Source: UBA9715 sp045614225 (GTDB taxonomy: Bacteria; Actinomycetota; Coriobacteriia; Coriobacteriales; Eggerthellaceae). Taken from it: 64,000 nt of DNA. The notes under the pieces are model-generated. The model made no database searches, had not been told where the DNA came from, and saw only the letters and a program-made list of their open reading frames with translations. The stretch spans positions 1 to 64,000 of the forward strand of contig JAZLCO010000115.1 of assembly GCA_045614225.1 (NCBI GenBank), in the 5' to 3' direction. Positions within the stretch are counted from its first letter, which is position 1, and each line of letters starts with the position of its first letter. Both the position numbers and the translations under genes were made by a program. Below, piece by piece: positions 27,590 through 34,936 of the stretch.

Positions 27590-27627
27590 GAAACGCGGCT
27601 TTAACTCCGTTGAAACGGGGTTGCAAC
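27590..27627. promoter_or_regulatory. GlnR-box-like array upstream of amt
   Basis: GAAAC (27590), TTAAC (27601), GAAAC (27612) and GCAAC (27623) at exact 11-bp steps on the plus strand, upstream of the minus-strand amt gene. This is the clearest four-part array and the same design as those at gltB and glnA. Confidence 0.7.
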
Positions 27628-27680
27628 ACTGCTGGCTTCAGCATTTCGTGAAGAGATGATTGTTGCGGCGAGCTCGCCGA

Positions 27681-27708
27681 CCGACTTCCCGCGGGGAAAT
27701 TGATTGGG
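27681..27708. repeat. Palindrome C copy (TTCCCGCGGGGAA core)
   Basis: CCGACTTCCCGCGGGGAAAT followed by TGATTGGG shares its core and right flank with the copy at 37573-37603 (TTCCCGCGGGGAA, TTGAT.GGG). It lies in the 650-bp non-coding stretch between the divergent amt and cbiL genes. Confidence 0.7.
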
Positions 27709-27830
27709 TTTCTCACACGGGGAGTGGCTCTTCGAAAAGTGAACAATATGCCGTTCGTATTACGGTATTGTGCAATGTGCTCAATTTAGAACAATAGAGT
27801 GTTGCACACGGTATCTTCGCAGCTAACGCC

Positions 27831-27836
27831 TATAAT
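27831..27836 (+). promoter_or_regulatory. Putative -10 box of the tetrapyrrole operon
   Basis: A perfect TATAAT lies about 20 bases before the first riboswitch stem. No convincing -35 hexamer is seen at normal spacing. The remaining DNA between 27630 and 27830 shows only palindrome C and AT-rich sequence. Confidence 0.5.
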
Positions 27837-27856
27837 GATGGGACATCGAACTACAT

Positions 27857-27968
27857 GGGACAGCGTCCGTATCGCTTGATGCGGGCATGCTGGGGGAACC
27901 GGGTGGAAATCCCGGACAAGGGCCATTACTGTAACGCGCAAGCGAAGCCAGAGTACCCAGCCTGTCTC
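27857..27968 (+). ncRNA. Cobalamin riboswitch
   Basis: Contains the conserved elements in order: GGGGGAACCGGGTGGAAAT with a CCGGG/CCCGG stem, GGGCCATTACTGTAACGCGC, and a B12 box AAGCCAGAGTACCCAGCCTG. A closing stem pairs GGGACAG (27857-27863) with CTGTCTC (27962-27968). It precedes cbiL, the first gene of a 15-gene heme/cobalamin operon. Adenosylcobalamin or a related corrinoid is expected to lower expression. The short length suggests the compact class; the exact ligand preference cannot be read by eye. Confidence 0.88.
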
Positions 27969-27971
27969 TTG

Positions 27972-28031
27972 GAGTGGCAAACCGTGAACCCCGGTTGTGC
28001 GCTCTACAGCATGCTCTGCCGGTTGCCACTC
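27972..28031 (+). promoter_or_regulatory. Possible riboswitch expression platform
   Basis: GAGTGGCAA (27972) is the exact complement of TTGCCACTC (28023), enclosing a GC-rich loop, immediately after the riboswitch aptamer. No T-run follows, so the mechanism is unclear. The cbiL start is 125 bp farther on, with nothing else recognisable between. Confidence 0.5.
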
Positions 28032-28155
28032 AGCGACGGCACTGTGTCTGTACTGCACATCGGCTCGGCTTCCACAACAACACAATTCGATGGACGCGTT
28101 TTCGAAGAGGAAGCGCGGTTGGCAATTGCTGTCCGCGATAGCGATAGGGGCGAAG

Positions 28156-28839
28156 ATGAAGCAAGGCAAGTTGTACGGCGTGAGCGTGGGTCCCGGCGAC
28201 CCGGAACTCATGACGCTCAAGGCGGTGCGCGCTATCCAGGAAGCCGATGTCTTGGCAGTGCCCAACATCGGGCATAAGCGCCAGACAGCGCTTTCCATCG
28301 CTGCGGAATACGCCGAAGGCAAGCTTCAGATCGAATGCTCGACGCCTATGACGCGTGATGCGCAGGTTCGTCAAGCCGCTTATGCCGAAAATGCACGGGT
28401 GATTTGCGAGCACCTGGCCGCTGGGCGCAACGTTGCCTATCTGTGCTTGGGTGATATCGGCGTGTATGCCAGCTTCGCGCCTGTGAACGAGCAGGTTCGT
28501 GCTGCTGGCTACGAGGTGGAAATCATCCCGGGCGTCACGTCCTTCTCTGCTAGTGCAGCCCGATTGGGCATAGTGCTTTGCGAAGGTTCTGAGCGCCTGC
28601 TCGTTTCGCCGGTGATGTCCGGTAACGTCGACGAAATCCTCGACGTTCCTGCCAACAAGGTGTTCATGAAATCAGGCAAAGCCGTGCAGGAGCTGCGCGA
28701 CAAGCTGGCTGAGCGCGGCGAGCTCGACAAAGCAAGCATGGTCGCAAACTGCGGCCTGCCTGACGAGAAGGTGTTCGAACACCTTGCCGATATCGACGAC
28801 GACGGCGACTATTTCTCGGTCGTCATCGTGAAAGGATAG
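28156..28839 (+). CDS. cbiL: Cobalt-precorrin-2 C20-methyltransferase
   Basis: SAM-dependent methylation at C20 in the anaerobic corrin pathway. 227 residues from ATG 28156 with AGGGGCG upstream; an in-frame ATG at 28090 lacks a ribosome site. Family signs are YGVSVGPGDPELMTLKA at the N-terminus, CLGDIGVYASF, and EIIPGVTSFSASAA. As first gene behind the cobalamin riboswitch it makes the whole operon corrinoid-responsive. CbiL rather than CobI is preferred because cbiK, cbiD and cbiG downstream mark the cobalt-early anaerobic pathway. Confidence 0.95.
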   Translation: MKQGKLYGVSVGPGDPELMTLKAVRAIQEADVLAVPNIGHKRQTALSIAAEYAEGKLQIECSTPMTRDAQVRQAAYAENARVICEHLAAGRNVAYLCLGDIGVYASFAPVNEQVRAAGYEVEIIPGVTSFSASAARLGIVLCEGSERLLVSPVMSGNVDEILDVPANKVFMKSGKAVQELRDKLAERGELDKASMVANCGLPDEKVFEHLADIDDDGDYFSVVIVKG

Positions 28840-28864
28840 CCAAGAAGGGACGGTCCCTTTTTGG
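28840..28864. repeat. Palindrome B copy 1
   Basis: CCAAGAAGGGACGGTCCCTT followed by TTTGG: an inverted repeat centred on GGGACNGTCCC directly after the cbiL stop. As RNA it is a hairpin followed by TTTTT, so it may also attenuate transcription into the ABC genes. Confidence 0.75.
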
Positions 28865-28877
28865 TTGTTGGCACGAC

Positions 28878-29720
28878 ATGATAGAGATTCGCAACCTCAC
28901 AAAGAAATTCGGTGACTTCAAAGCCGTCGACCATCTCGATTTGACCATCGAGACGAACGAGTTCATGGGCCTGCTCGGGCCGAACGGCGCGGGCAAGACC
29001 ACGACCATATCGATGATGTCGACGGTGCTGTTGCCGACCGAGGGCGAAATCCTCGTCGACGGCCAGCCGCTCAACCGCAAGGCCGCTGCGGTCAAGCGCA
29101 AGCTTTCGGTTGTGACGCAGGAATACTCGATGCGCCAGGACATGACCATGAACGAGGTCATGGAATACCAAGGGCGTCTGTACTATATGCGCAAAAAAGA
29201 GATTAAAGCCAAAACTGCCGAGCTGTTCGAGTTCGCGGGGCTTTCCGATTTCGGGCACCGCACCGTGCGCCACCTGTCGGGCGGTATGAAGCGCAAGCTC
29301 ATGATTTGCCGTGCGCTCATGGTCGAGCCCGAGATTCTGTTGCTCGACGAGCCGACAGCCGGCATGGATGCGTTGGCACGCCGGCAGATGTGGGATTTGC
29401 TGCGCAGTCTGAAAGACCGCAATCTCACGATTCTGCTGACGACCCATTTCATCGACGAAGCGCAGGCTTTGTGCAACCGCGTGGCGTTCATCGACGGCGG
29501 CAAGCTCGACGTCGTAGACGCGCCGTTGACGCTCATCGAACAGTTGGGTCCGTTTGCAATCGACTGCATGGAAGACGGGAAACTGGCCAGCAGCTATTTT
29601 CCCACGCGCGAAGCGGCCATCGACCGGTTGCGGGAGCTTCCCGACGACGCGGCACTGCGCGCGACAACATTGGAAGACGTATTTGTGGAAAGGGTGGGGC
29701 ACCATCTGACGCGCAAGTAG
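28878..29720 (+). CDS. ABC-2 type transporter ATPase
   Basis: 280 residues from ATG 28878. Walker A is GPNGAGKTTT, the signature is LSGGMKRKL, Walker B is ILLLDEPTAG, and the H-loop is LLTTHFID. The DrrA/CcmA/NodI-like form, with a C-terminal extension (about 215-280), usually serves ABC-2 exporters. It is followed 21 bp later by the matching permease. The position between cbiL and cbiK suggests a role linked to tetrapyrroles or cobalt, but the substrate cannot be read from the sequence. Confidence 0.93.
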   Translation: MIEIRNLTKKFGDFKAVDHLDLTIETNEFMGLLGPNGAGKTTTISMMSTVLLPTEGEILVDGQPLNRKAAAVKRKLSVVTQEYSMRQDMTMNEVMEYQGRLYYMRKKEIKAKTAELFEFAGLSDFGHRTVRHLSGGMKRKLMICRALMVEPEILLLDEPTAGMDALARRQMWDLLRSLKDRNLTILLTTHFIDEAQALCNRVAFIDGGKLDVVDAPLTLIEQLGPFAIDCMEDGKLASSYFPTREAAIDRLRELPDDAALRATTLEDVFVERVGHHLTRK

Positions 29721-29741
29721 CGCAGGGGTGCAAACGACAGT

Positions 29742-30473
29742 ATGGGAATCCTCACAGTACTGTGGGAAAAATGGGCGGAGTTCAAGCGCGACTTCTACAA
29801 GATCACGGTTGCGGCTATGATTTCGCCGCTCATGTACTTGCTCGTGTTCGGGTTGGGCATTCAGACCACCTCGCACGGCGAGCCGTACCTGAATTTCCTC
29901 ATCCCAGGTATTGTCGCCATGGTCACCATGACGGGCAGCTTCTCGGCCGTGTCGCAGAACATGAGCGTGCAGCGCCTTTATGAGAAGGCGCTCGACCAGG
30001 TGATGGTCTCGCCGACACCGCTCTGGCAGTTCATCGTGGGCCAAATCGTGGGTGGCGCGTTGCGCGGCATGTATGCGGCGCTCGTGATCTTGCTGCTCAT
30101 CTCGCCAATTCGAACGTCGCTCGTGTTCACCCCGTTGTCGTTCGCCATCATGTTCCTGAACGGTACCGTGTTCGCCACCATTGCGGTCGCACTGTCGTTC
30201 CTGGCGAAGAGCTACACCGACGCGCCGCGCTTCAACACCTACATCATCATGCCCATGTCATTCCTGTGCAACACGTTCTTCTCGACCGACCAGATGCCCC
30301 ACGGCATCAAGGAGTTTGTGAGCGCATTGCCGCTATCGCAGACGTCCGACATGGTGCGTGCCATCGCCCAAGGCAACGACCCCAACTTGATGGGCGTGCT
30401 CATCTTGCTTGCCTACCTCGTGGTGTTCGCAGCCATCTCGTTCGCGTTCATCTACAAGAAGAAGAATCTCTAA
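29742..30473 (+). CDS. ABC-2 type transporter permease
   Basis: 243 residues with about six membrane segments: SPLMYLLVFGLGIQ, FLIPGIVAMVTMTGSFS, and a C-terminal VLILLAYLVVFAAISFAFIY. The segment MSFLCNTFFSTDQMP matches the ABC-2 membrane family. Together with the preceding ATPase it forms a full exporter as a dimer. Substrate unknown. The stop is 17 bp before cbiK, so it is part of the operon. Confidence 0.92.
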   Translation: MGILTVLWEKWAEFKRDFYKITVAAMISPLMYLLVFGLGIQTTSHGEPYLNFLIPGIVAMVTMTGSFSAVSQNMSVQRLYEKALDQVMVSPTPLWQFIVGQIVGGALRGMYAALVILLLISPIRTSLVFTPLSFAIMFLNGTVFATIAVALSFLAKSYTDAPRFNTYIIMPMSFLCNTFFSTDQMPHGIKEFVSALPLSQTSDMVRAIAQGNDPNLMGVLILLAYLVVFAAISFAFIYKKKNL

Positions 30474-30490
30474 GGTCAAGGGAGGCGTTC

Positions 30491-31270
30491 GTGAAAGGTT
30501 TGCTCTCGGTCAGCTTCGGCACATCGTATGCGGATACGCGTGCGAAGACCATCGACGCAATCGACGCGAAGCTCGCGGCGGCGTTTCCCGACCGGGCGTT
30601 CTACAGCGCATGGACGAGCCCGCGTATCATGGCGAAGGTGCTTGCCGAGCGCGGCGAGCATCACGACTCGCTCGACGAGGCGTTTGCGCGAATGGAAGCC
30701 GACGGAGTCGATGATCTCGTCGTTGCCACGATGTGTCTCATGCAGGGTGGCGAAATGCGCAAGATTTCCGAAGCCGCACATGCATGGGCAGCTCAAGGGG
30801 AGCGCACGGTTCGTCTTGCCGATCCTCTGCTGACCGCTCCTGCAGACCACGCTGCTATGGCGCAAGCTTTGGTGGATGAGTTCGCGCATGTTCCTGCAAC
30901 CGATGCGGTAGTGTTCATGGGCCACGGCTCAGCGATGGGTCCCAACCAGTTGTACAGCGACGTTCAAGATGCGCTGCATGCAATCGGCAAGCGCAATTTC
31001 CTCGTTGCGACCGTCGAAGGCACACCGACTCTCGATGATGCGATGCACGAGCTCGAGTCGCTCGGTTCCGACCGCGTGTGGTTGGCGCCGCTTATGATCG
31101 TTGCGGGCGATCATGCGCGCAACGACCTTGCAGGCGATGGCGAAGAATCATGGACGAACCGATTGGCAGTGTGCGGTTTCGAAACAGAAGTCGTGTTGAA
31201 GGGCCTTGGCGAGTACGCAGCCGTTCAAAAACTTGCGGTCGACCATGCCCGCGATGCAAAGGAAATCTAA
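30491..31270 (+). CDS. cbiK: Sirohydrochlorin cobaltochelatase
   Basis: Inserts Co2+ into sirohydrochlorin, the entry to anaerobic cobalamin synthesis. GTG 30491 is chosen because AGGGAGG lies 6 bases upstream and the product then starts MKGLLSVSFGTSYADT, as in CbiK. 259 residues. Metal/catalytic histidines occur in VVFMGHGSAMG and LMIVAGDHARNDLAGD, both diagnostic. No signal peptide, so it is cytoplasmic, unlike periplasmic CbiK-P proteins. Confidence 0.95.
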   Translation: MKGLLSVSFGTSYADTRAKTIDAIDAKLAAAFPDRAFYSAWTSPRIMAKVLAERGEHHDSLDEAFARMEADGVDDLVVATMCLMQGGEMRKISEAAHAWAAQGERTVRLADPLLTAPADHAAMAQALVDEFAHVPATDAVVFMGHGSAMGPNQLYSDVQDALHAIGKRNFLVATVEGTPTLDDAMHELESLGSDRVWLAPLMIVAGDHARNDLAGDGEESWTNRLAVCGFETEVVLKGLGEYAAVQKLAVDHARDAKEI

Positions 31271-31274
31271 CTAC

Positions 31275-32348
31275 ATGTTCGCACGTCCTCGACAGAATCG
31301 CATTCCTCTCCAGTTGCTCGCGTTGCTTGCTATTGTGCTTTCATGCACGCTTGCGCTTCCGGCCTTTGCAGACGAGGGACACAACAAGGTTGCGCCCGAC
31401 AGCGAGACCGCATCTGCGAAGACGTTGTTGCGGGAGGGCATGTCGCCCATCGATGCAAGGGACGTCGTGGATGGCGTCTACGAAATCGAGGCAGAGTCGT
31501 CCTCCCCGTTCTTCAAGATCAAGAGCGCGACGTTGACCGTGCGCGATGGCCAGATGACGGCTCAAATCGGTCTTGATTCGAAATCCTATCCGCTCATTTA
31601 TATGGGAACGGCAAAGCAGGCAGCTGCAGCGCCTGCGAGCGATTACATCGAGTTCGATGGCAACGCGTGGACGTTCACCGTTCCTGTGAGCGCGCTCGAT
31701 GAAGAGATTGATTGCGCGGCCTACAGCAAGCGCAAGAAGCAATGGTACGACCGCAAGCTCATGTTCTACGCGGCATCCCTTCCCGATGGTGCGCTGAGGT
31801 TCGACCCGCCAGTGTATGGCGACCCAATTGAAGCAGGCTCTGCAAGCGCGGCTGCGGCGGGGACCGACGCATCGACCGTTACCGTTCGAGATGACGGCTC
31901 CGAAGCCGTCGCAGTTGACATGCCCGACGGCGAATACTCCATCGAAGTGAACATGACTGGCGGTAGTGGCCGTGCGTCGGTGAGTTCGCCAACATGGCTC
32001 ATTATCAAAGATGGCCATGCGTATGCACGCTTGCTGTGGAGCAGCTCGTACTACGACTACATGATCGTCGACGAGGTCCGCTACGAGAATCAGACCGACG
32101 ATGGCAGCAATTCGACGTTCGTCATCCCCATCACGAAAATGGATGACGAAATCGACGTCATCGCCGACACGACGGCCATGGGCGATCCCGTCGAGGTCGA
32201 ATATCACTTGACGTTCTATTCTGCGACGATTGACGACAAGGACGCGATTCCGCAGGAAGCAGCCATCAAAGTGCTGTACATCGCGCTGGTTGTCATTGTC
32301 GTGGGCGGCATACTGAACTACGTGTTGAAGAAAAGACGGAAACGATAG
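31275..32348 (+). CDS. Membrane-anchored surface protein, two NEAT-like domains
   Basis: 357 residues from ATG 31275. A signal peptide (residues 1-32, LLALLAIVLSCTLALPAFA), two homologous beta-rich domains (about 55-185 and 213-330), one membrane helix (about 333-352) and a KKRRKR tail are visible. The repeats share DG.Y.IE, T..V.DG, the aromatic clusters SKSYPLIYMG and SSSYYDYMIVD, IP or VPVS..D.EID, and .FY.A.. near the end. This layout recalls NEAT heme-binding domains but is not a firm match. A role in capturing a corrinoid, heme or cobalt at the surface is inferred from its place between cbiK and hemA. The start lies 5 bp after the cbiK stop. Confidence 0.75.
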   Translation: MFARPRQNRIPLQLLALLAIVLSCTLALPAFADEGHNKVAPDSETASAKTLLREGMSPIDARDVVDGVYEIEAESSSPFFKIKSATLTVRDGQMTAQIGLDSKSYPLIYMGTAKQAAAAPASDYIEFDGNAWTFTVPVSALDEEIDCAAYSKRKKQWYDRKLMFYAASLPDGALRFDPPVYGDPIEAGSASAAAAGTDASTVTVRDDGSEAVAVDMPDGEYSIEVNMTGGSGRASVSSPTWLIIKDGHAYARLLWSSSYYDYMIVDEVRYENQTDDGSNSTFVIPITKMDDEIDVIADTTAMGDPVEVEYHLTFYSATIDDKDAIPQEAAIKVLYIALVVIVVGGILNYVLKKRRKR

Positions 32349-32462
32349 GGCGAAGCCGCGCGGCGTTTTCCGAGATGAATCAAAGGGCAACCTTTCGATG
32401 CCCTTGCAAGGAAAATCGGGTAGCGCGGCATTGAGGGAGAGACAAGGATAGGTGCGATTGCG

Positions 32463-33992
32463 ATGCATGACGAGTTAATTTGCATGATAGGCACCGATCA
32501 CAGTTTGGCATCGGCAGATGTGCGTTCGGCGTTCACGTTGCCGGCAGATGTGCGCGAAGATGTTCTGGCGCTCGCGCGGGCCAAGCTTGGCGCGACGGGC
32601 GTGGTGCTGCTCGCAACGTGCAACCGCACAGAATTGTGGGCAAGCTTCGACGGCGTCGATTCGCCGGCGCGTTCGGTTGACGAGCACGGTGCGCCTCGGC
32701 CAGACGATCCGATGCTGCAAGCGATTTGCGACATGCATATGGTCAAGCCCGATGATTACGCGCGCTATTTCATGTGCCGTTCGGGAGACGAGGCCGTTAG
32801 CCATCTGTTCAACGTGGCGTGCGGGCTGCGTTCGGCAATCGTTGCCGAAGACCAAATCGTTTCGCAGGTAAAGCAGGCTGTCACCTACTCTCGCGAGATT
32901 GGTGTGGTTGACAGCGTGCTCGAGGTTCTGTTCCGCCAGGCAATCACAGCTGCCAAGCAGGTCAAGAGCGGCGTGCGGTTCACGCGTGCGTATACGACCG
33001 CAGTTGAGCAAGCCGTGAGTCTCCTCGATGAGGGTGGCGTCGATTTCATGAGTACAACGTGCATGGTCATCGGCAACGGCGAGTACGGTCGCCTTGCCGC
33101 ATCGACGCTCGCTGCGCGCGGCGCCAAGGTGCTCGTCACCGTCAGGCAGTACACGCATGGCACCGTTTCAGTGCCGCTCGGTTGCACGGGAGTGCCGTAC
33201 GAGAACCGCTACGATTACCTTGATAACTGCAAGATCGTGATGAGCGCGACGACGAGTCCTCATTACACGCTGGAGCGTGAGCCGTTTGAGGCAGCGCGCG
33301 CATCGAACGAGCCCATTGCGCTTTTCGACTTGGCGATACCGAACGACATCGATCCCAGCATCGTGGAGCTTCCTGGGTGCGTTGTGCATGATATCGACAG
33401 TTTCGCCACGGAGATCGGCTCTGAAAACGCCCAGGCAATCGAAGCTGCGCAGAGACTGCTTGCGTCGGGCATGAGCGAGTTCTGGGGCTGGTTCAACCGT
33501 CGTGACCTCTTGAGCCACACGAAGACGCCTTCGACAGTGTTCTTTCCGCTTTTCGTCGATTTGGGCGAGAAGAGGGCGGTGTTCATCGGCGGTGGCACGA
33601 TAGCCCTCAGGCGTATTCGCACGCTGCTTCCCTTCGTGGGAGAACTTGTCGTGTACGCTCCCGACTTCTCGCCCGAGCTCGAGCACATGGCATATGACGG
33701 TGCCATTACCCTCGAACACCGCTTGTATGACGAATCGCAACTTGACGGAGCGGACGTCGTCTTCGCCTGCACGAACAGTGCCGAAATCAACGACATGGTG
33801 TGGGAGGCTTGCAAACGCCGCGGCATCTTGGTGAACGTCTGTAGCGACCGCAACAAGTGCGATTTCTATTTCCCGGGCGTTGCGCAGAACGGCAACATGG
33901 TCGTCGGCATCAGCGCTGGCGGCAAGGATCATCGCCGCGTGCGTCAGCTGAAAGCCCGCATTGAAAGCCTCATGGAGGAAGAAGACGTTTAA
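32463..33992 (+). CDS. hemA: Glutamyl-tRNA reductase fused to precorrin-2 dehydrogenase
   Basis: 509-residue bifunctional protein. Residues 1 to about 345 are HemA: Cys53 in LLATCNRTELW is the thioester nucleophile, and EDQIVSQVKQA and the NADP fold VIGNGEYGRLAA follow. Residues about 352-509 form a SirC/Met8-like domain (VFIGGGTIALRRIRTLL, CSDRNKCDFYFP) that oxidises precorrin-2 to sirohydrochlorin. One chain thus carries the first step from glutamyl-tRNA and the branch-point step that feeds CbiK. HemA-SirC fusions are known in some anaerobes. It lacks the CysG methylase, which is supplied by CobA-HemD. Confidence 0.93.
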   Translation: MHDELICMIGTDHSLASADVRSAFTLPADVREDVLALARAKLGATGVVLLATCNRTELWASFDGVDSPARSVDEHGAPRPDDPMLQAICDMHMVKPDDYARYFMCRSGDEAVSHLFNVACGLRSAIVAEDQIVSQVKQAVTYSREIGVVDSVLEVLFRQAITAAKQVKSGVRFTRAYTTAVEQAVSLLDEGGVDFMSTTCMVIGNGEYGRLAASTLAARGAKVLVTVRQYTHGTVSVPLGCTGVPYENRYDYLDNCKIVMSATTSPHYTLEREPFEAARASNEPIALFDLAIPNDIDPSIVELPGCVVHDIDSFATEIGSENAQAIEAAQRLLASGMSEFWGWFNRRDLLSHTKTPSTVFFPLFVDLGEKRAVFIGGGTIALRRIRTLLPFVGELVVYAPDFSPELEHMAYDGAITLEHRLYDESQLDGADVVFACTNSAEINDMVWEACKRRGILVNVCSDRNKCDFYFPGVAQNGNMVVGISAGGKDHRRVRQLKARIESLMEEEDV

Positions 33993-34002
33993 CACGAAGC
34001 AG

Positions 34003-34027
34003 CCAAAGAGGGACTGTCTCTTTTTGG
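34003..34027. repeat. Palindrome B copy 2
   Basis: CCAAAGAGGGACTGTCTCTT followed by TTTGG, in the hemA-hemC gap. Same design and position type as copy 1. Confidence 0.75.
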
Positions 34028-34048
34028 TTATCTGACGAGGAGAGTGGA

Positions 34049-34936
34049 ATGAAGATCGTTATCGGCAGCCGCGACAGCAAGCTTGCCGTAGTGCAGGCGC
34101 AGATGGTCATCGACTTTCTGCGCGAGGCGCATCCGGGAAGCGAGGTCGATCTTGCCACGTTCAAGACGACGGGCGACAAGATTCTCGATCGTAGACTCGA
34201 CCAAATTGGCGGGAAGGGCCTGTTCGTGAAAGAGCTTGATGCCGCTTTGCGCGCAGGTGAATGCGATTACACGGTGCATAGTTGCAAGGACCTTCCCATG
34301 GAAGTGCCCGACGATTTGCCGCTCGTGTGTTTCTCAACGCGCGAAGACCCGCGCGACGTGCTCGTGTTCCCGCAAGGGGCAGACGAGCCCGACTGGACGA
34401 AGCCCATCGGCACGTCGTCGCGTCGGCGCGAGATCCAGCTGCGCAAACTGTTTCCCGAGGCGACGTTCGCGAGCGTACGCGGAAATCTTCAGACGCGCCT
34501 GCGCAAGCTCGACGAGGGCGGTTACGGTGCACTCGTGTTGGCTGCGGCGGGTTTGAAGCGCATGGGCCTTGCTGAGCGCATCGGGCGCTATCTCGAGGTC
34601 GACGAGGTCATCCCGTCGGCAGCGCAAGGCGTGTTGGCCATCCAAGGGCGCGTCGATGCGATGCCTGAGCTGTTCGACGGTTTTGCTGATGCAGATGTTG
34701 CAACAACGGTGCTTGCCGAGCGCGCATTCGTCACGCGGCTCGATGGCGGCTGCTCGTCGCCGATTGCAGCACATGCGCAGCTCGATGGCGATGCAATCGA
34801 GCTTCGTGGGCTTTATTACGATGAGGACAATCAGCAGGCGCGTCGTGGTTGCGTGCGGGGTGCAACGGCAGATGCTGTTGCCCTTGCGTGCGATTTGGCA
34901 GACCGTCTGCTTGCGGGCGAAGGAGAAGTGTTATGA
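34049..34936 (+). CDS. hemC: Porphobilinogen deaminase
   Basis: Polymerises four porphobilinogens to hydroxymethylbilane. 295 residues from ATG 34049 with GAGGAGAG upstream. Seen are IGSRDSKLAVVQA, CDYTVHSCKDLP, GTSSRRREIQLRKLFP and the cofactor Cys in RLDGGCSSPIAAHA, which binds the dipyrromethane primer. The stop overlaps the cobA-hemD start (ATGA). Confidence 0.97.
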   Translation: MKIVIGSRDSKLAVVQAQMVIDFLREAHPGSEVDLATFKTTGDKILDRRLDQIGGKGLFVKELDAALRAGECDYTVHSCKDLPMEVPDDLPLVCFSTREDPRDVLVFPQGADEPDWTKPIGTSSRRREIQLRKLFPEATFASVRGNLQTRLRKLDEGGYGALVLAAAGLKRMGLAERIGRYLEVDEVIPSAAQGVLAIQGRVDAMPELFDGFADADVATTVLAERAFVTRLDGGCSSPIAAHAQLDGDAIELRGLYYDEDNQQARRGCVRGATADAVALACDLADRLLAGEGEVL

